In this document: positions 23,446 to 32,844 of the stretch, in pieces
How the letters are laid out: each line of letters begins with the position of its first letter
Position numbering within the stretch: the first letter of the stretch is position 1
Origin: Aquabacterium humicola
GTDB lineage: Bacteria; Pseudomonadota; Gammaproteobacteria; Burkholderiales; Burkholderiaceae_C
Direction of reading: 5' to 3'
DNA: 64,000 bases
NCBI RefSeq assembly: GCF_030167915.1
Contig: NZ_JARGNB010000005.1
Coordinates: 248,001-312,000 of the forward strand
The notes under the pieces: generated by a model
Told to the model about the DNA's origin: nothing
What the model saw: only the letters and a program-made list of their open reading frames with translations
Databases searched by the model: none
Translations under genes and position numbers: made by a program

Positions 23446-24483
23446 ATGAAAACGACGAAAGCGATCCTCCATGCCCTGGGCGCCGCGGCGCTGCTCGCGC
23501 TGGGCACGCCGGCCTCGGCGCAGGACGCCGGATCGCTGAACCTGATCTGCTCGGTGCAGGACGAGTGGTGCACGCTGATGACCACGACCTTCTCGAAGAC
23601 CACCGGGATCAAGGTCAACATGGTCAAGCGCGGCAGCGGCGAGGCGCTGGCACAGCTGATCGCCGAGCGTGCGAATCCGAAGCTCGACATCTGGTTCGGC
23701 GGCACCGGCGATCCGCACCTGCAGGCCGCCGAGCTCGACCTGACGGTGGAGTACAAGTCGCCCTCGCTGCCGCAGCTGCACGGCTGGGCGCAGGCACAGG
23801 CCGAGCAGTCGGGCTGGCGCACGGTGGGCGTCTACTCGGGACCGCTGGGCTTCGGCTTCAACACCGAGCTGCTGGCCAAGCGCAAGCTCACCGCGCCGAA
23901 GTGCTGGAAGGACCTGCTCGACCCGTCGCTGAAAGGCGAGATCCAGGTCGCCAACCCCAACAGCTCGGGCACCGCGTACACCATGGTCGCGACCCTGGTG
24001 CAGCTGATGGGCGAGGACAAGGCCTTCGAGTACATGAAGGGCCTGCACAAGAACGTCAGCCAGTACACGCGCTCGGGCACCGGGCCGATCAAGGCGGTGG
24101 CGCGCGGCGAGACCACCGTGTCGATCAGCTTCGTGCACGACGCGCCGGGCGAGCAGATGCAGGGCTTCCCGATCGCCACCGCCACGCCCTGCGAAGGCAC
24201 CGGCGCCGAGATCGGCTCGATGTCCCTCGTCAAGGGCTCGCGCAACCTCGCGAACGCGAAGAAGTTCTACGAATGGGCGCTGACGCCGGCCGCGCAGCAG
24301 TTCGCCGCCGCGGCGAAGCAGTTCCAGCTGCCGTCGAACAAGGCCGCGCAGCTCGACGCCCGCATCCCCGACTTCAAGAAGATCAAGTTCATCGCGTACG
24401 ACTACGCGAAGTACGGCAAGACCGCCGAGCGCAAGCGGCTGATCGAGCGCTGGGAGCGCGACGTCAATTCGCAGCCGCGCTGA
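23446..24483 (+). CDS. Ferric-type ABC transporter substrate-binding protein
   Basis: A 345-residue periplasmic protein of the Fe(III)/FbpA-AfuA class. The signal peptide (MKTTKAILHALGAAALLALG) ends at ASAQD. The mature protein has NLICSVQDEWCTLM, VNMVKRGSGEALAQLIAE and DIWFGGTGDPHLQAAELD, the last being typical of this class. The classical FbpA twin-Tyr iron site is not obvious; IKFIAYDYAKYGKTAE lies near the C-terminus. Two Cys near the N-terminus may form a disulfide. Relatives bind iron, hexose phosphates, phosphoglycerate or phosphonates, so the ligand is open. It is followed by permease and ATPase genes. Confidence 0.88.
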   Translation: MKTTKAILHALGAAALLALGTPASAQDAGSLNLICSVQDEWCTLMTTTFSKTTGIKVNMVKRGSGEALAQLIAERANPKLDIWFGGTGDPHLQAAELDLTVEYKSPSLPQLHGWAQAQAEQSGWRTVGVYSGPLGFGFNTELLAKRKLTAPKCWKDLLDPSLKGEIQVANPNSSGTAYTMVATLVQLMGEDKAFEYMKGLHKNVSQYTRSGTGPIKAVARGETTVSISFVHDAPGEQMQGFPIATATPCEGTGAEIGSMSLVKGSRNLANAKKFYEWALTPAAQQFAAAAKQFQLPSNKAAQLDARIPDFKKIKFIAYDYAKYGKTAERKRLIERWERDVNSQPR

Positions 24484-24516
24484 GCGCGCGCCGCGACGAC
24501 GAACGACTGAGACCCC

Positions 24517-24540
24517 CGACGACCCGACCGACGACCCGAC
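24517..24540 (+). repeat. Tandem 12-base repeat CGACGACCCGAC x2
   Basis: Two perfect head-to-tail copies in the short gap between the binding-protein stop and the permease start, followed by a partial third unit (CCGAGCCG). It is probably slipped-strand duplication. It leaves the permease without a recognisable ribosome site. Confidence 0.7.
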
Positions 24541-24548
24541 CCGAGCCG

Positions 24549-26762
24549 ATGGCGCGCCCGATGAACCTGAAGACTTCGATTTCCAACCACAACCGGCCGA
24601 TCGCAGTGTGGGCGCTGTTCGGCCTGGCCGGCTTCGTGCTGCTGCCCTGGCACGCGACGCCGGACGGGCTGTTCGCGCTGCGCGGCCTGGGCGAGCTGAT
24701 CGGCGGCCACGACACCTCGTCGGCGCTGGCGCAGGTGCTGCTGCACCACCGGCCCTGGCTGCTCGGCGCGGCGGCGGCGCTGGCGCTGGCCCTGGTCTGC
24801 GCGATGCGGGCGCCGTCGCGCACGCAGGGCCGCTGGCTGATGGCCGCCGGCTTCGGCGGCGCGGCCTGGCTGATGCTGCAGGGCTTCATGATCGGCGGCG
24901 GCGCCGGCGGGGCGCCGCCGATCGACACTGGCGCGATGCGGCCGGTGCAGCCCGGCTTCGGCTGGGGCGCGACCTTCGTGCTGGCGGCGCTGCTGGTGCT
25001 CGGCGCCTTCGGCATCGCGCGGCGCGGGGCGTTTCGCGGCGACCTCTTCGTCGCCTCGGTGGTGGTGTGCTCGGGCGGCCTGCTGCTGACCTTCGTCGCC
25101 TACCCGGTGTTGAGCGCGCTGTCCGGCGCCTTTCTCGACGACACCGGCCGCTTCAGCCTGCAGGCCGCGTGGAACCGCGTCGGCACCGAGCGCATCTGGG
25201 GCGTCTCGTGCCTGGCCGGCGGCACGCGCTGCGGCGTCGCGTGGAATACGCTGCTTCTGGCGCTGCTGACCGGCGCCGGCACCACCATCCTCGGCACGCT
25301 GATGGCGTTGATCGAGGACCGCAGCCACTCGCGCTGGCGCCGCGTGCTTCGCGTGCTGGCGCCGCTGCCGATCATCACGCCGCCGTTCGTCGTCGGCCTC
25401 GGCCTGATCCTGCTGTTCGGCCGTGCGGGCCTCGTCAACCAGTTCCTCGAGTGGGCCTTCGGCATCCCGCCGGGCCGCTGGTTCTACGGCGCGTTCGGCG
25501 TGTGGCTGGCGCAGATGTTCGCCTTCACGCCGATCGCCTTCATGATCATGCGCGGCGTCGTGCAGGGCGTCAGCCCGTCGCTCGAGGAAGCCTCCCTGAC
25601 CTTGCGCGCCGACGCGTCGCGCACCTTCTGGCAGGTGACCTTCCCGCTGATCCGCCCGGGGCTCGCGAATGCCTTCCTGGTCGGCTTCATCGAGAGCATC
25701 GCCGACTTCGGCAACCCGATCGTCGTCGGCGGCCAGTTCTCGGTGCTGTCGACCGAGATCTTCTTCGCCATCGTCGGCGCGCAGTACGACCAGGGCCGCG
25801 CCGCGACGCTGGCCTGGATCCTGACGCTGTTCGCGCTCGGCGTCTTCGCGCTGCAGCGCGGGCTGCTGGGCCGCAGGCAGTACACCACCGTGTCCGGCAA
25901 GGGCGACGCCGGCGTGCCGATGCCGCTGCCGGCGCGGCTGCGTCGCGTCGCGCTGGCCGTGGCGGTGCCCTGGCTGGTGTTCACGCTGGTGGTCTACCTG
26001 TTCGCCTTCAGCGGCGGCTTCGTGAAGACCTGGGGCCGCGACTACACGGTCACGCTGGCGCACTTCCAGACGGCCTTCGGCTTCGCGTGGGGCGCCGACG
26101 GCTGGCGCTTCGACGGCGTCGCCTGGCAGTCGCTGTGGAACACCGTGCGCCTGGCCGCCGCCGCGGCGCCGATGACCGCCGCGGTGGGGCTGCTGATCGC
26201 CTGGGTGCTGGCGCGCACGCAGTTCCGCGGCCAGGGCCTGTTCGAGTTCTCCGCGCTGCTGGCCTTCGCGATCCCCGGCACGGTGCTCGGCGTCAGCTAC
26301 ATCCTGGCCTTCAACGTGCCGCCGTTCGAACTCACCGGCACCGGGCTGATCATCGTGATGTGCTTCATGTTCCGCAACCTGCCGGTGGGCGTGCGCGCCG
26401 GCGCGGCGGCCTTCAAGCAGCTGGACAAGTCGCTCGACGAAGCCTCGCTGATGCTCAAGGCCAGCACCGCACGCACGCTGTGGTCGGTGGTGCTGCCGCT
26501 GCTGAAGCCGGCGGTCGTGGCCTCGCTGGTCTACAGCTTCGTGCGCAGCATGACCACCGTGTCGGCGGTGATCTTCCTCGTCACCGCCGAAACCGAACTG
26601 GCGACGACCTTCATCATCGGCCGCGTCGGCCAGGGCGACTACGGCGTCGCGCTGGCCTACAGCACCGTGCTGATCGTGCTGATGGCCGCGGCCACCGCGC
26701 TGATCCAGTGGGTGGTCGGCGACCGGCAACTCGGCCGCCGCGGCGTCGCGGTCACCCCCTGA
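24549..26762 (+). CDS. Ferric-type ABC transporter permease (fused two-domain)
   Basis: A 737-residue inner-membrane permease with two BPD-transp-1 units, as in FbpB. Extra hydrophobic segments occupy residues ~20-200 before the first unit. EAA loops are visible in both halves: SLEEASLTLRADASRTFWQV and SLDEASLMLKASTARTLWSV. The start is uncertain: ATG at 24549 or 24561 are both possible, and neither has a good ribosome site because of the repeat just upstream. The long in-frame extension further upstream crosses the binding-protein gene and is not real. It works with the preceding binding protein and following ATPase. Confidence 0.9.
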   Translation: MARPMNLKTSISNHNRPIAVWALFGLAGFVLLPWHATPDGLFALRGLGELIGGHDTSSALAQVLLHHRPWLLGAAAALALALVCAMRAPSRTQGRWLMAAGFGGAAWLMLQGFMIGGGAGGAPPIDTGAMRPVQPGFGWGATFVLAALLVLGAFGIARRGAFRGDLFVASVVVCSGGLLLTFVAYPVLSALSGAFLDDTGRFSLQAAWNRVGTERIWGVSCLAGGTRCGVAWNTLLLALLTGAGTTILGTLMALIEDRSHSRWRRVLRVLAPLPIITPPFVVGLGLILLFGRAGLVNQFLEWAFGIPPGRWFYGAFGVWLAQMFAFTPIAFMIMRGVVQGVSPSLEEASLTLRADASRTFWQVTFPLIRPGLANAFLVGFIESIADFGNPIVVGGQFSVLSTEIFFAIVGAQYDQGRAATLAWILTLFALGVFALQRGLLGRRQYTTVSGKGDAGVPMPLPARLRRVALAVAVPWLVFTLVVYLFAFSGGFVKTWGRDYTVTLAHFQTAFGFAWGADGWRFDGVAWQSLWNTVRLAAAAAPMTAAVGLLIAWVLARTQFRGQGLFEFSALLAFAIPGTVLGVSYILAFNVPPFELTGTGLIIVMCFMFRNLPVGVRAGAAAFKQLDKSLDEASLMLKASTARTLWSVVLPLLKPAVVASLVYSFVRSMTTVSAVIFLVTAETELATTFIIGRVGQGDYGVALAYSTVLIVLMAAATALIQWVVGDRQLGRRGVAVTP

Positions 26763-26787
26763 ACAGAACAGACAAAGGACGCTCACG

Positions 26788-27831
26788 ATGAACGGCATCG
26801 AATTCCACGCGGTCTGCAAGCGCTACGGCCTGGCGGCCGACGCGCCGCTGGTCGTCGACCATGTCAGCTTCACGGTGCCGCGCGGCACGCTGACGACGAT
26901 CCTCGGGCCCTCCGGCTGCGGCAAGACGACGACGCTGCGCCTGATCGCCGGCCTCGAGAGCCCCAGCGCCGGCCGCATCCTGATCGACGGCCAGGACGTC
27001 ACGACGCTGGGCCCGGCCGAGCGCAACGTCAGCCTGGTGTTCCAGAGCTACGCGCTGTTCCCGCACATGAACGTGGTGGACAACGTGAGCTACGGCCTGC
27101 GCATGTCCGGGCTGGTGCCGGCCGACGCGCGGGCGAAGGCGCGCGCGATGCTCGACACCGTCGGGCTGTCCGGCCTCGATGCGCGCATGCCCAGCGAACT
27201 GTCGGGCGGACAGCAGCAGCGCGTTGCGCTGGCCCGCGCGCTGGCGCTGGAGCCGGCGGTGCTGCTCTTCGACGAGCCGCTGTCGAACCTCGACGCGCGG
27301 CTGCGGCGCTCGATGCGCGAGGAGATCCGCGCGCTGCAGCAGCGGCTGAAGCTGACGGTGGCCTACGTGACGCACGACCAGAGCGAAGCGCTGGCGGTCA
27401 GCGACCAGATCATCGTGATGAACCGCGGCGTCATCGCGCAGATGGGCTCGCCGAGCGAACTGTACGAAGCGCCGTCGTCGGAGTTCGTCGCCGGCTTCAT
27501 GGGCGAGGCGATGCTGTTCGACGGCGAGTGCGATGCCGGTGGCCGCACGCGCCTGGGGCCGCTGGCGCTGGACGGCGCGAAGACGCTGCCGGCGGGCAAG
27601 GTGAAGGTGGCGGTGCGGCCCGAGGCCTGGGCGATCGGGCCGGCGAGCAACGGCGGGCTGCCGGCGCGCGTGCTCAAGCGCACCTACCTCGGCAGCATCA
27701 TGGAGTACACGTTCGCGACGACGCTCGGCGAGATCTTCGTCGTGTCGCCCGAGGTGCGCGAGCCGCTGGCGGTCGGCGCGCCGGTGAGCCTGGGCCTGAC
27801 CGGGCATGGGGTGTCGGTGGTGCCCGCTTAA
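26788..27831 (+). CDS. Ferric-type ABC transporter ATP-binding protein
   Basis: A 347-residue ATPase that powers the adjacent permease. It has Walker [10 protein letters not shown], the Q-loop in [20 protein letters not shown], signature [15 protein letters not shown], Walker [13 protein letters not shown], and the H-loop in [19 protein letters not shown] domain follows (about residues 270-347, [12 protein letters not shown]). The order binding protein, permease, ATPase with a two-component system upstream forms one probable transcript. The 98-base gap to the chemoreceptor holds a strong hairpin that may end it. Confidence 0.93.
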   Translation: MNGIEFHAVCKRYGLAADAPLVVDHVSFTVPRGTLTTILGPSGCGKTTTLRLIAGLESPSAGRILIDGQDVTTLGPAERNVSLVFQSYALFPHMNVVDNVSYGLRMSGLVPADARAKARAMLDTVGLSGLDARMPSELSGGQQQRVALARALALEPAVLLFDEPLSNLDARLRRSMREEIRALQQRLKLTVAYVTHDQSEALAVSDQIIVMNRGVIAQMGSPSELYEAPSSEFVAGFMGEAMLFDGECDAGGRTRLGPLALDGAKTLPAGKVKVAVRPEAWAIGPASNGGLPARVLKRTYLGSIMEYTFATTLGEIFVVSPEVREPLAVGAPVSLGLTGHGVSVVPA

Positions 27832-27875
27832 GCGTCAAAGCGGGCGTCCGTCGCCCATTCGCGGTTTCACGGAGC

Positions 27876-27895
27876 GCGGCCACGCGGGTGGCCGC
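27876..27895 (+). terminator. Perfect 8-bp hairpin after the ABC operon
   Basis: GCGGCCAC, loop GCGG, GTGGCCGC. It is followed by GGGGGACC rather than a T-run, so it may be a weak terminator, an RNA-stabilising 3' end or an attenuator ahead of the chemoreceptor gene. Confidence 0.45.
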
Positions 27896-27929
27896 GGGGG
27901 ACCGCTCGTCCCGTTCGTCGGAGGTTTCG

Positions 27930-29486
27930 ATGGAATCACTGCGCAGGATCTCGATCCGCAGCCGCGTCAACGCGGCGATGGCGCTGACCGCGCTGACGCT
28001 GGGCCTGCTGGGCGGCGGCGGCTACCTGGCGGTGAGCCGCGCCCAGCAGGACTTCGCCGGCTTCGCCCAGCGGCACCTGCCGCTGGTCGTCGCGGTGAAC
28101 CAGGCGCGCGAGGCGCTGGGCCAGCTGCAGGCCTTCGACGAGACCGATGTGGCGATCAACTACTCGATGCCGGACCTCGCGCAGCGGTCGGCCGAGCAGG
28201 GCCTCGCACTGCTGGCCCGGGCCGAGGCGCCGCTGCGCGCGGTGGCCGCGGCGGATCGTTCGCCGCCGATCGAACGGGCGCAGCAGCTGCTGGCCGACTA
28301 CCGGCGCCAGGTCGAGCCGGTGTACCGGGCCGCAGGGGACGGCAAGCTGCCGTCGACCGCCGCCGGCAAGCAGGCGCTGGAGGGTGCCAAGCAGCGCATC
28401 GCCGATGCCGCGCAGCTGCTGGGCAGCTTGGGCCAGCAGCTCGACGGCGCGACGAAGACGCTGGCCGAGGAGATCGCCGGGCGCAACGCCGCCAGCAGCC
28501 GCGCCCTCGCGGTGCTGGCCCCCGTGGCGCTGGTGCTGCTGCTGCCGCTGATGTGGGCGACGCTGCGCTCGATCCTCGTGCCGCTGGGGCGCTCGCGCGA
28601 GGTCGCGGCGCGCATCGCGCGCGGCGAGCTGTCGGTGGACATCCACGACAGCGGCCGCGACGAGACCGCCGCGCTGATGCGCACGCTGGCCGAGATGCAG
28701 CAGGGCCTGCGCGACATGGTCAGCGGCATCCGGGCGACCGCCGGCTTCGTCGCCAGTGCGTCGCAGCAGATCGCCGCCGGCAACCTCGACCTGTCGCAGC
28801 GCACCGAGACCACCGCGGCCGGCCTCGAGGCCGCGGCCAGCGGCATGGCGCAGCTGAACGCGCAGCTGATGCACAGCGCGCACAGCGCGCAGCAGGCCGG
28901 CGCGCTGGCGGTGCAGGCGGCCGATGCCACCGCCAGCGGCGGCGAGCGCGTGCTGGCGGTGGCCGGGCTGATGGCCGGCATCGCCGAGTCGTCCAAGCGC
29001 ATCGCGGAGATCGTCGAGGTGGTCGACGGCATCGCGCGGCGCACGAACATCCTGGCGCTCAACGCCGGGGTCGAGGCCGCGCGGGCCGGCGACCACGGCC
29101 GCGGTTTCGCGGTCGTCGCGCAGGAAGTGCGCGGGCTGTCGCTGCGGGTGGCCGAGTCGGCGCAGCAGATCAAGGCGCTGGTCGGGCAGGCCGCGCAGCA
29201 GGTGCAGCAGGGCACGGCGCAGTCCCAGCAGGCCGGCCGCACGATGGACCAGGTGGTGCACACCGCACGCGCGGTGTCGGGCGCGATGCAGGGCGTGGCC
29301 GAGTCGGTCGGCGGGCAGAGCCGCGAGATGGCGCGCGTCAACGACGCGGTGATGCAGCTGGACCGCCTGACGCAGCAGAACTCGGCGCTGGTCGAGCAGA
29401 CGGCGGCCGCGGCGGGCGGCCTGCGCGACCAGGCGCGGCGGCTGGAAGCGCTGGTCGGCGTCTTCAAGCTGCCGGCCGGCGGCTGA
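27930..29486 (+). CDS. Methyl-accepting chemotaxis protein
   Basis: A 518-residue chemoreceptor. A transmembrane helix at residues ~13-35 ([20 protein letters not shown]) and another at ~193-212 ([20 protein letters not shown]) flank a four-helix-bundle-sized periplasmic domain. A HAMP linker follows ([20 protein letters not shown]), then a coiled-coil signalling domain with the conserved tip [25 protein letters not shown] lies six bases before the ATG, so the longer in-frame extension is rejected. There is no C-terminal NWETF-like tether. The soluble histidine kinase gene follows 73 bases later and may be linked in function. Confidence 0.93.
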   Translation: MESLRRISIRSRVNAAMALTALTLGLLGGGGYLAVSRAQQDFAGFAQRHLPLVVAVNQAREALGQLQAFDETDVAINYSMPDLAQRSAEQGLALLARAEAPLRAVAAADRSPPIERAQQLLADYRRQVEPVYRAAGDGKLPSTAAGKQALEGAKQRIADAAQLLGSLGQQLDGATKTLAEEIAGRNAASSRALAVLAPVALVLLLPLMWATLRSILVPLGRSREVAARIARGELSVDIHDSGRDETAALMRTLAEMQQGLRDMVSGIRATAGFVASASQQIAAGNLDLSQRTETTAAGLEAAASGMAQLNAQLMHSAHSAQQAGALAVQAADATASGGERVLAVAGLMAGIAESSKRIAEIVEVVDGIARRTNILALNAGVEAARAGDHGRGFAVVAQEVRGLSLRVAESAQQIKALVGQAAQQVQQGTAQSQQAGRTMDQVVHTARAVSGAMQGVAESVGGQSREMARVNDAVMQLDRLTQQNSALVEQTAAAAGGLRDQARRLEALVGVFKLPAGG

Positions 29487-29559
29487 TCGAGGCCGCCACG
29501 TCGACGGACGATGATGTTCAAGGGAAGCGGCCACCTTCGGTGTCTGAAGGAGTCTTGCG

Positions 29560-30372
29560 ATGTCGAGCTTGTGCACCTGTGATGCGTCGGGTCACGACGC
29601 GCGTCTCGAACAGGCGGTGGCCCGCCGCACCGCGGCGCTGCAGCGGACGAACGAGGACCTGGAAGCCTTCGCGCGCCAGCTCGCGCACGAGCTGCGCACG
29701 CCGATCGGCCAGCTTGCGGGCATCGCGCAGCTGCTGCTCGACCGGCTCGACAACGGATCGCTGCCCGATGCCCGGCGCTGGCTCGAGCTGCAGCTGCAGA
29801 CGGCGCAGCAGATGGGCGACACGGTGCAGGCCCTGCTTGAACTGGCGCGTGGCAGCGGCGGCCAGCTGGCGCGCACCGAGATCGACCTGAGCGCACTGTG
29901 CCGCAGCGTGCTGCGGCAGCTGCCGCCGCAGCCGCGGCGCGCGCCGGTGCACTGGTCGATCGCCCCGGGCATGCGCCTGCATGGCGCGCCGTCGCTGGTC
30001 GCGCTGCTGATGCGCAACCTGCTGTCGAACGCGGCCAAGTACACCGCCGAGGTCGACGCGCCCTGCGTCAGCATCAGCGCGCTCGCCGGCGTCGACGGCG
30101 CTGCGCAGCGCATCTGCGTCGCCGACAACGGTGCCGGTTTCGACGAAGCGGCCGCCGGTGCGATGTTCGAGCCCTTCGTGCGGCTGCATGCGCCGCAGCG
30201 CTTCGCCGGCACGGGACTCGGCCTGTCGATCGCCCGGCGCATCGTCGAGGGGCACCGCGGCTGGATCCGCGCACGCGGGCGGATCGGGCAGGGCGCCAGC
30301 TTCGAGTTCCAGCTCGGCGCCGAGGTCCCGGCGGCGGACGGCGCCGCGGTTCAGGCGGCCTGTTCGGCGTAG
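29560..30372 (+). CDS. Soluble sensor histidine kinase without sensor domain
   Basis: A 270-residue protein that is almost only a kinase core. An N-terminal coiled coil ([20 protein letters not shown]) is followed by the HisKA box [11 protein letters not shown], the N box [15 protein letters not shown], the G1 box [11 protein letters not shown], and the G2 box [18 protein letters not shown]. There is no transmembrane segment, PAS or GAF domain. The coiled coil resembles the linker that usually follows a PAS or GAF domain, as if the sensor had been lost or is supplied by a partner. No response regulator is adjacent. GAAGGAG precedes the ATG. The 3' end overlaps the convergent acetolactate synthase gene by 22 bases. 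Confidence 0.88.
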   Translation: MSSLCTCDASGHDARLEQAVARRTAALQRTNEDLEAFARQLAHELRTPIGQLAGIAQLLLDRLDNGSLPDARRWLELQLQTAQQMGDTVQALLELARGSGGQLARTEIDLSALCRSVLRQLPPQPRRAPVHWSIAPGMRLHGAPSLVALLMRNLLSNAAKYTAEVDAPCVSISALAGVDGAAQRICVADNGAGFDEAAAGAMFEPFVRLHAPQRFAGTGLGLSIARRIVEGHRGWIRARGRIGQGASFEFQLGAEVPAADGAAVQAACSA

Positions 30373-32192
30373 CGCCGGCCCGGTGCCAGCCACACCTCGT
30401 CGTGGCCGGCGCCGGCGGGGATCATCGGGAAGCAGTTCTCGGCCTGGGCCACCTGCACGTCGAGCAGGAACGGGCCCGACGTGTCCAGGCACTGCGCCAG
30501 CGCTGCGTCGAGCTCGTCGCGCCGCTCGATGCGCCGCGCCGCCCAGCCGAAGGCGCGCGCCAGCGCGACGAAGTCGGGCAGCGCCTGCATGTAGCTGTGG
30601 CTGTAGCGGCCGCCGTGGATCAGCTCCTGCCATTGCCGCACCATGCCCATCGCGCCGTTGTTCGACAGCACCAGCTTGACCGGCAGGCGGTGCTGGACCG
30701 CGGTCGACAGCTCCTGGATGTTCATCAGCACCGAGGCATCGCCGCTGACGCAGACCACCGTCTTCGCCGGATGCGCCACCTGCGCGCCGATCGCCGCCGG
30801 CAGGCCGTAGCCCATCGTGCCGGCGCCGCCGGAGGTCAGCCAGCGCCGCGGTGCGTCGAACCGCAGGTGCTGGGCGGCCCACATCTGGTGCTGGCCGACG
30901 TCGGTCGAGACGATCGCATCGCGGCCGGCGAGCGCGGCCTGCAGGCGGGTGAGCAGCGCCTGCGGCGCGATGGCCGCGTCGCTGTCGTGATAGGACAGCG
31001 AGCGCTCGGCCCGCCAGCGCTGGATGCGCTGCCACCACGCCGCGCGCGAGCCCGGTGCCGGCCCGGCGGCGCGTGCGGCGAGCAGCTGGCGCAGCGTCGC
31101 CGCCGCGTCGCCCAGCAGCGACAGGTCCGCGCGCACGACCTTGCCGATCGAGCTCGGGTCGATGTCGACGTGGATCACGGTCGCGCCGGGGCAGAAGGCA
31201 TCGAGCCGGCCGGTGACGCGGTCGTCGAAGCGGGCGCCGACGTTGACCACCAGATCGGCCGCGTGCATCGCCAGGTTGGCCTCGAGCGTGCCGTGCATGC
31301 CCAGCATGCCGAGGAAGCGCGGGTCGGACGCCGGAAAGGCGCCGAGGCCCATCAGGGTCAGCGTGCAGGGCGCGTCGGCCCAGCGCACGAGCTCGGTGAA
31401 GGCGGCGCAGGCCGCCGGGCCGGCGTTGATCAGGCCGCCGCCGCCGTAGAACACCGGGCGCTCGGCGCGCACGATCCACGCCAGCGCGGTCGCGAGGTCG
31501 GCGTCGGCGGGCGGGGGGGCCACGGCGGGCAAGCGAAGGCGGGCGCCGGACGCGGCGAGGGCGCTGTCGCGCGCTGGCGGCGTGGCGAGTGCGCTGTCGC
31601 GCGCTGCCGGCGCAAGCTGCAGGTCCTTCGGCACGTCGATCAGCACCGGCCCCGGCCGGCCGCCGGCGGCGATGGCGAAGGCCTGCCGCAAGCGTGGCGC
31701 GATCTCGGCGGTCGAGCGGATGCGGTGGTTCCAGCGCGTCACCGGCCGCGACAGGCCGAGCGCGTCGCACTCCTGGAAGGCATCGGTGCCGATCGCCGTC
31801 GTTGCCACCTGGCCGCTGATCACCACCACGGGCACCGAGTCGCAGTGGGCGTCGAGCAGGCCGGTGACGGTGTTGCTCATGCCCGGTCCCGAGGTCACCA
31901 GCACGACGCTGACCCGGCCGGTCGAGCGCGCGTAGCCCTGGGCCGCATGCACCGCGGCCTGCTCGTGGCGCACCAGCACGTGGCGCAGCCGCGGGTGGTC
32001 GATCAGCGCGTCGTACAGCGGCAGCACCGCGCCGCCGGGATAGCCGAACAAGGTATCGACGCCCAGCTCGACCAGCGTGCGCAGCAGGCGCTGCGCGCCG
32101 TTTTCCGGCGCGCCGGACGTCGGTGGGGCCAACGAAGGCGCCGGGCGCGAAGGGGCGTCGGCGGGCGGGCTGAGCGTGGCGGCGGCAGGCAT
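30351..32192 (-). CDS. ilvB: Acetolactate synthase large subunit (ThDP-dependent)
   Basis: A 613-residue enzyme that condenses pyruvate for branched-chain amino acid synthesis. Catalytic Glu77 is in [15 protein letters not shown], the FAD/core blocks include [14 protein letters not shown], and the ThDP site is [17 protein letters not shown]. The length exceeds the usual ~570 because of a Pro/Ala-rich leader of about 30 residues and an insert near residue 200 ([20 protein letters not shown]) encoded by a 30-base near-repeat. No ilvN or ilvC is adjacent, so this is probably a secondary, Lrp-controlled synthase rather than the main biosynthetic operon. The start at 32192 is chosen over upstream ATGs, which run into the divergent Lrp gene. 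Confidence 0.88.
   Translation of the reverse strand: MPAAATLSPPADAPSRPAPSLAPPTSGAPENGAQRLLRTLVELGVDTLFGYPGGAVLPLYDALIDHPRLRHVLVRHEQAAVHAAQGYARSTGRVSVVLVTSGPGMSNTVTGLLDAHCDSVPVVVISGQVATTAIGTDAFQECDALGLSRPVTRWNHRIRSTAEIAPRLRQAFAIAAGGRPGPVLIDVPKDLQLAPAARDSALATPPARDSALAASGARLRLPAVAPPPADADLATALAWIVRAERPVFYGGGGLINAGPAACAAFTELVRWADAPCTLTLMGLGAFPASDPRFLGMLGMHGTLEANLAMHAADLVVNVGARFDDRVTGRLDAFCPGATVIHVDIDPSSIGKVVRADLSLLGDAAATLRQLLAARAAGPAPGSRAAWWQRIQRWRAERSLSYHDSDAAIAPQALLTRLQAALAGRDAIVSTDVGQHQMWAAQHLRFDAPRRWLTSGGAGTMGYGLPAAIGAQVAHPAKTVVCVSGDASVLMNIQELSTAVQHRLPVKLVLSNNGAMGMVRQWQELIHGGRYSHSYMQALPDFVALARAFGWAARRIERRDELDAALAQCLDTSGPFLLDVQVAQAENCFPMIPAGAGHDEVWLAPGRRYAEQAA
31561..31610. repeat. 30-base-period direct repeat inside the ilvB insert
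   Basis: GCGCTGTCGCGCGCTG occurs at 31561-31576 and again at 31591-31606, with similar flanks. It encodes the doubled ARDSALA motif in the acetolactate synthase. A recent in-frame duplication in a linker is the simplest reading. Confidence 0.75.
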
Positions 32193-32274
32193 GCGGGCAT
32201 GGTGCCCGCGGTGCCGGAGAAAAGGCTTTCGAAGTCGCCGCGTTCTATGATCGACGCGGAAAATCCTTCTGCGA

Positions 32275-32754
32275 ATGCAAGCGATGCCGGAACCGAAGCT
32301 CGACAAACTCGATCGTGACATCCTGTCCGTGCTGCAAACCGACGCCCGCATCAGCCTGCAGGAGCTCAGCAAGCGGGTCGGCCTGAGCAGTTCGCCGTGC
32401 TGGACGCGCATCCGGCGCATGGAGGAGTCGGGCGTGATCGAGGGCTACACCGTGCGGGTCAATGCGCAGGCGCTGAACCTGGCCGAGACGGTGATCGTGC
32501 AGGTCACGCTCGACAGCCACAGCGACGAGGCGCTGTTCGCCTTCGGCCGTGCGCTGGCGGACATTCCGGAGGTGCTGGAGGCGCTGCTGGTCTCCGGCGA
32601 CTACGACTACATCCTGCGCATCGCCGTCAGCGACACCCGCGACTACGAGCGCCTGCTGCGCGAACGGCTGTACAAGATCCCCGGGCTGCGGCACAGCAAG
32701 TCGAGCTTCGTGCTGCGCAGCCTGAAGCAGAGCCCGCTGCCGCTGCATCGCTGA
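32275..32754 (+). CDS. Lrp/AsnC-family transcriptional regulator
   Basis: A 159-residue feast/famine regulator. The N-terminal helix-turn-helix runs from [20 protein letters not shown] to [20 protein letters not shown]. The C-terminal RAM domain that binds amino acids contains [21 protein letters not shown] start nine bases later (MPEPKLD) is equally possible. TATGAT at 32246-32251 could be its -10 box. It diverges from the acetolactate synthase gene with 82 bases between, the classic layout for an Lrp regulator that controls its neighbour in response to a branched-chain or other amino acid. Confidence 0.92.
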   Translation: MQAMPEPKLDKLDRDILSVLQTDARISLQELSKRVGLSSSPCWTRIRRMEESGVIEGYTVRVNAQALNLAETVIVQVTLDSHSDEALFAFGRALADIPEVLEALLVSGDYDYILRIAVSDTRDYERLLRERLYKIPGLRHSKSSFVLRSLKQSPLPLHR

Positions 32755-32811
32755 GCCCGCGGAAAGGAAGGCGGCCCCGGCCGATGCCTCGACGGGGGCC
32801 GCGGATGCGAC

Positions 32812-32828
32812 GTGCGGCGCGGCCGCAC
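32812..32828. terminator. Hairpin GTGCGGC-GCG-GCCGCAC between convergent genes
   Basis: A 7-bp perfect stem with a 3-base loop, followed on the plus strand by GTGCGTCTTT. A larger GC-rich dyad (GCGGCCCC near 32771 with GGGGCCGC near 32795) precedes it. Together they probably end the Lrp transcript and perhaps the TRAP operon from the other side. Confidence 0.5.
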
Positions 32829-32844
32829 GTGCGTCTTTCGGGCG

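Noticed and set aside
24517-24540. CRISPR-like or regulatory repeat
   Set aside because: Only two adjacent 12-base copies without spacers; a simple tandem duplication.
24402-26819. 805-residue minus-strand frame under the ABC permease
   Set aside because: Antisense shadow, dominated by Gln, His, Arg and Ala runs.
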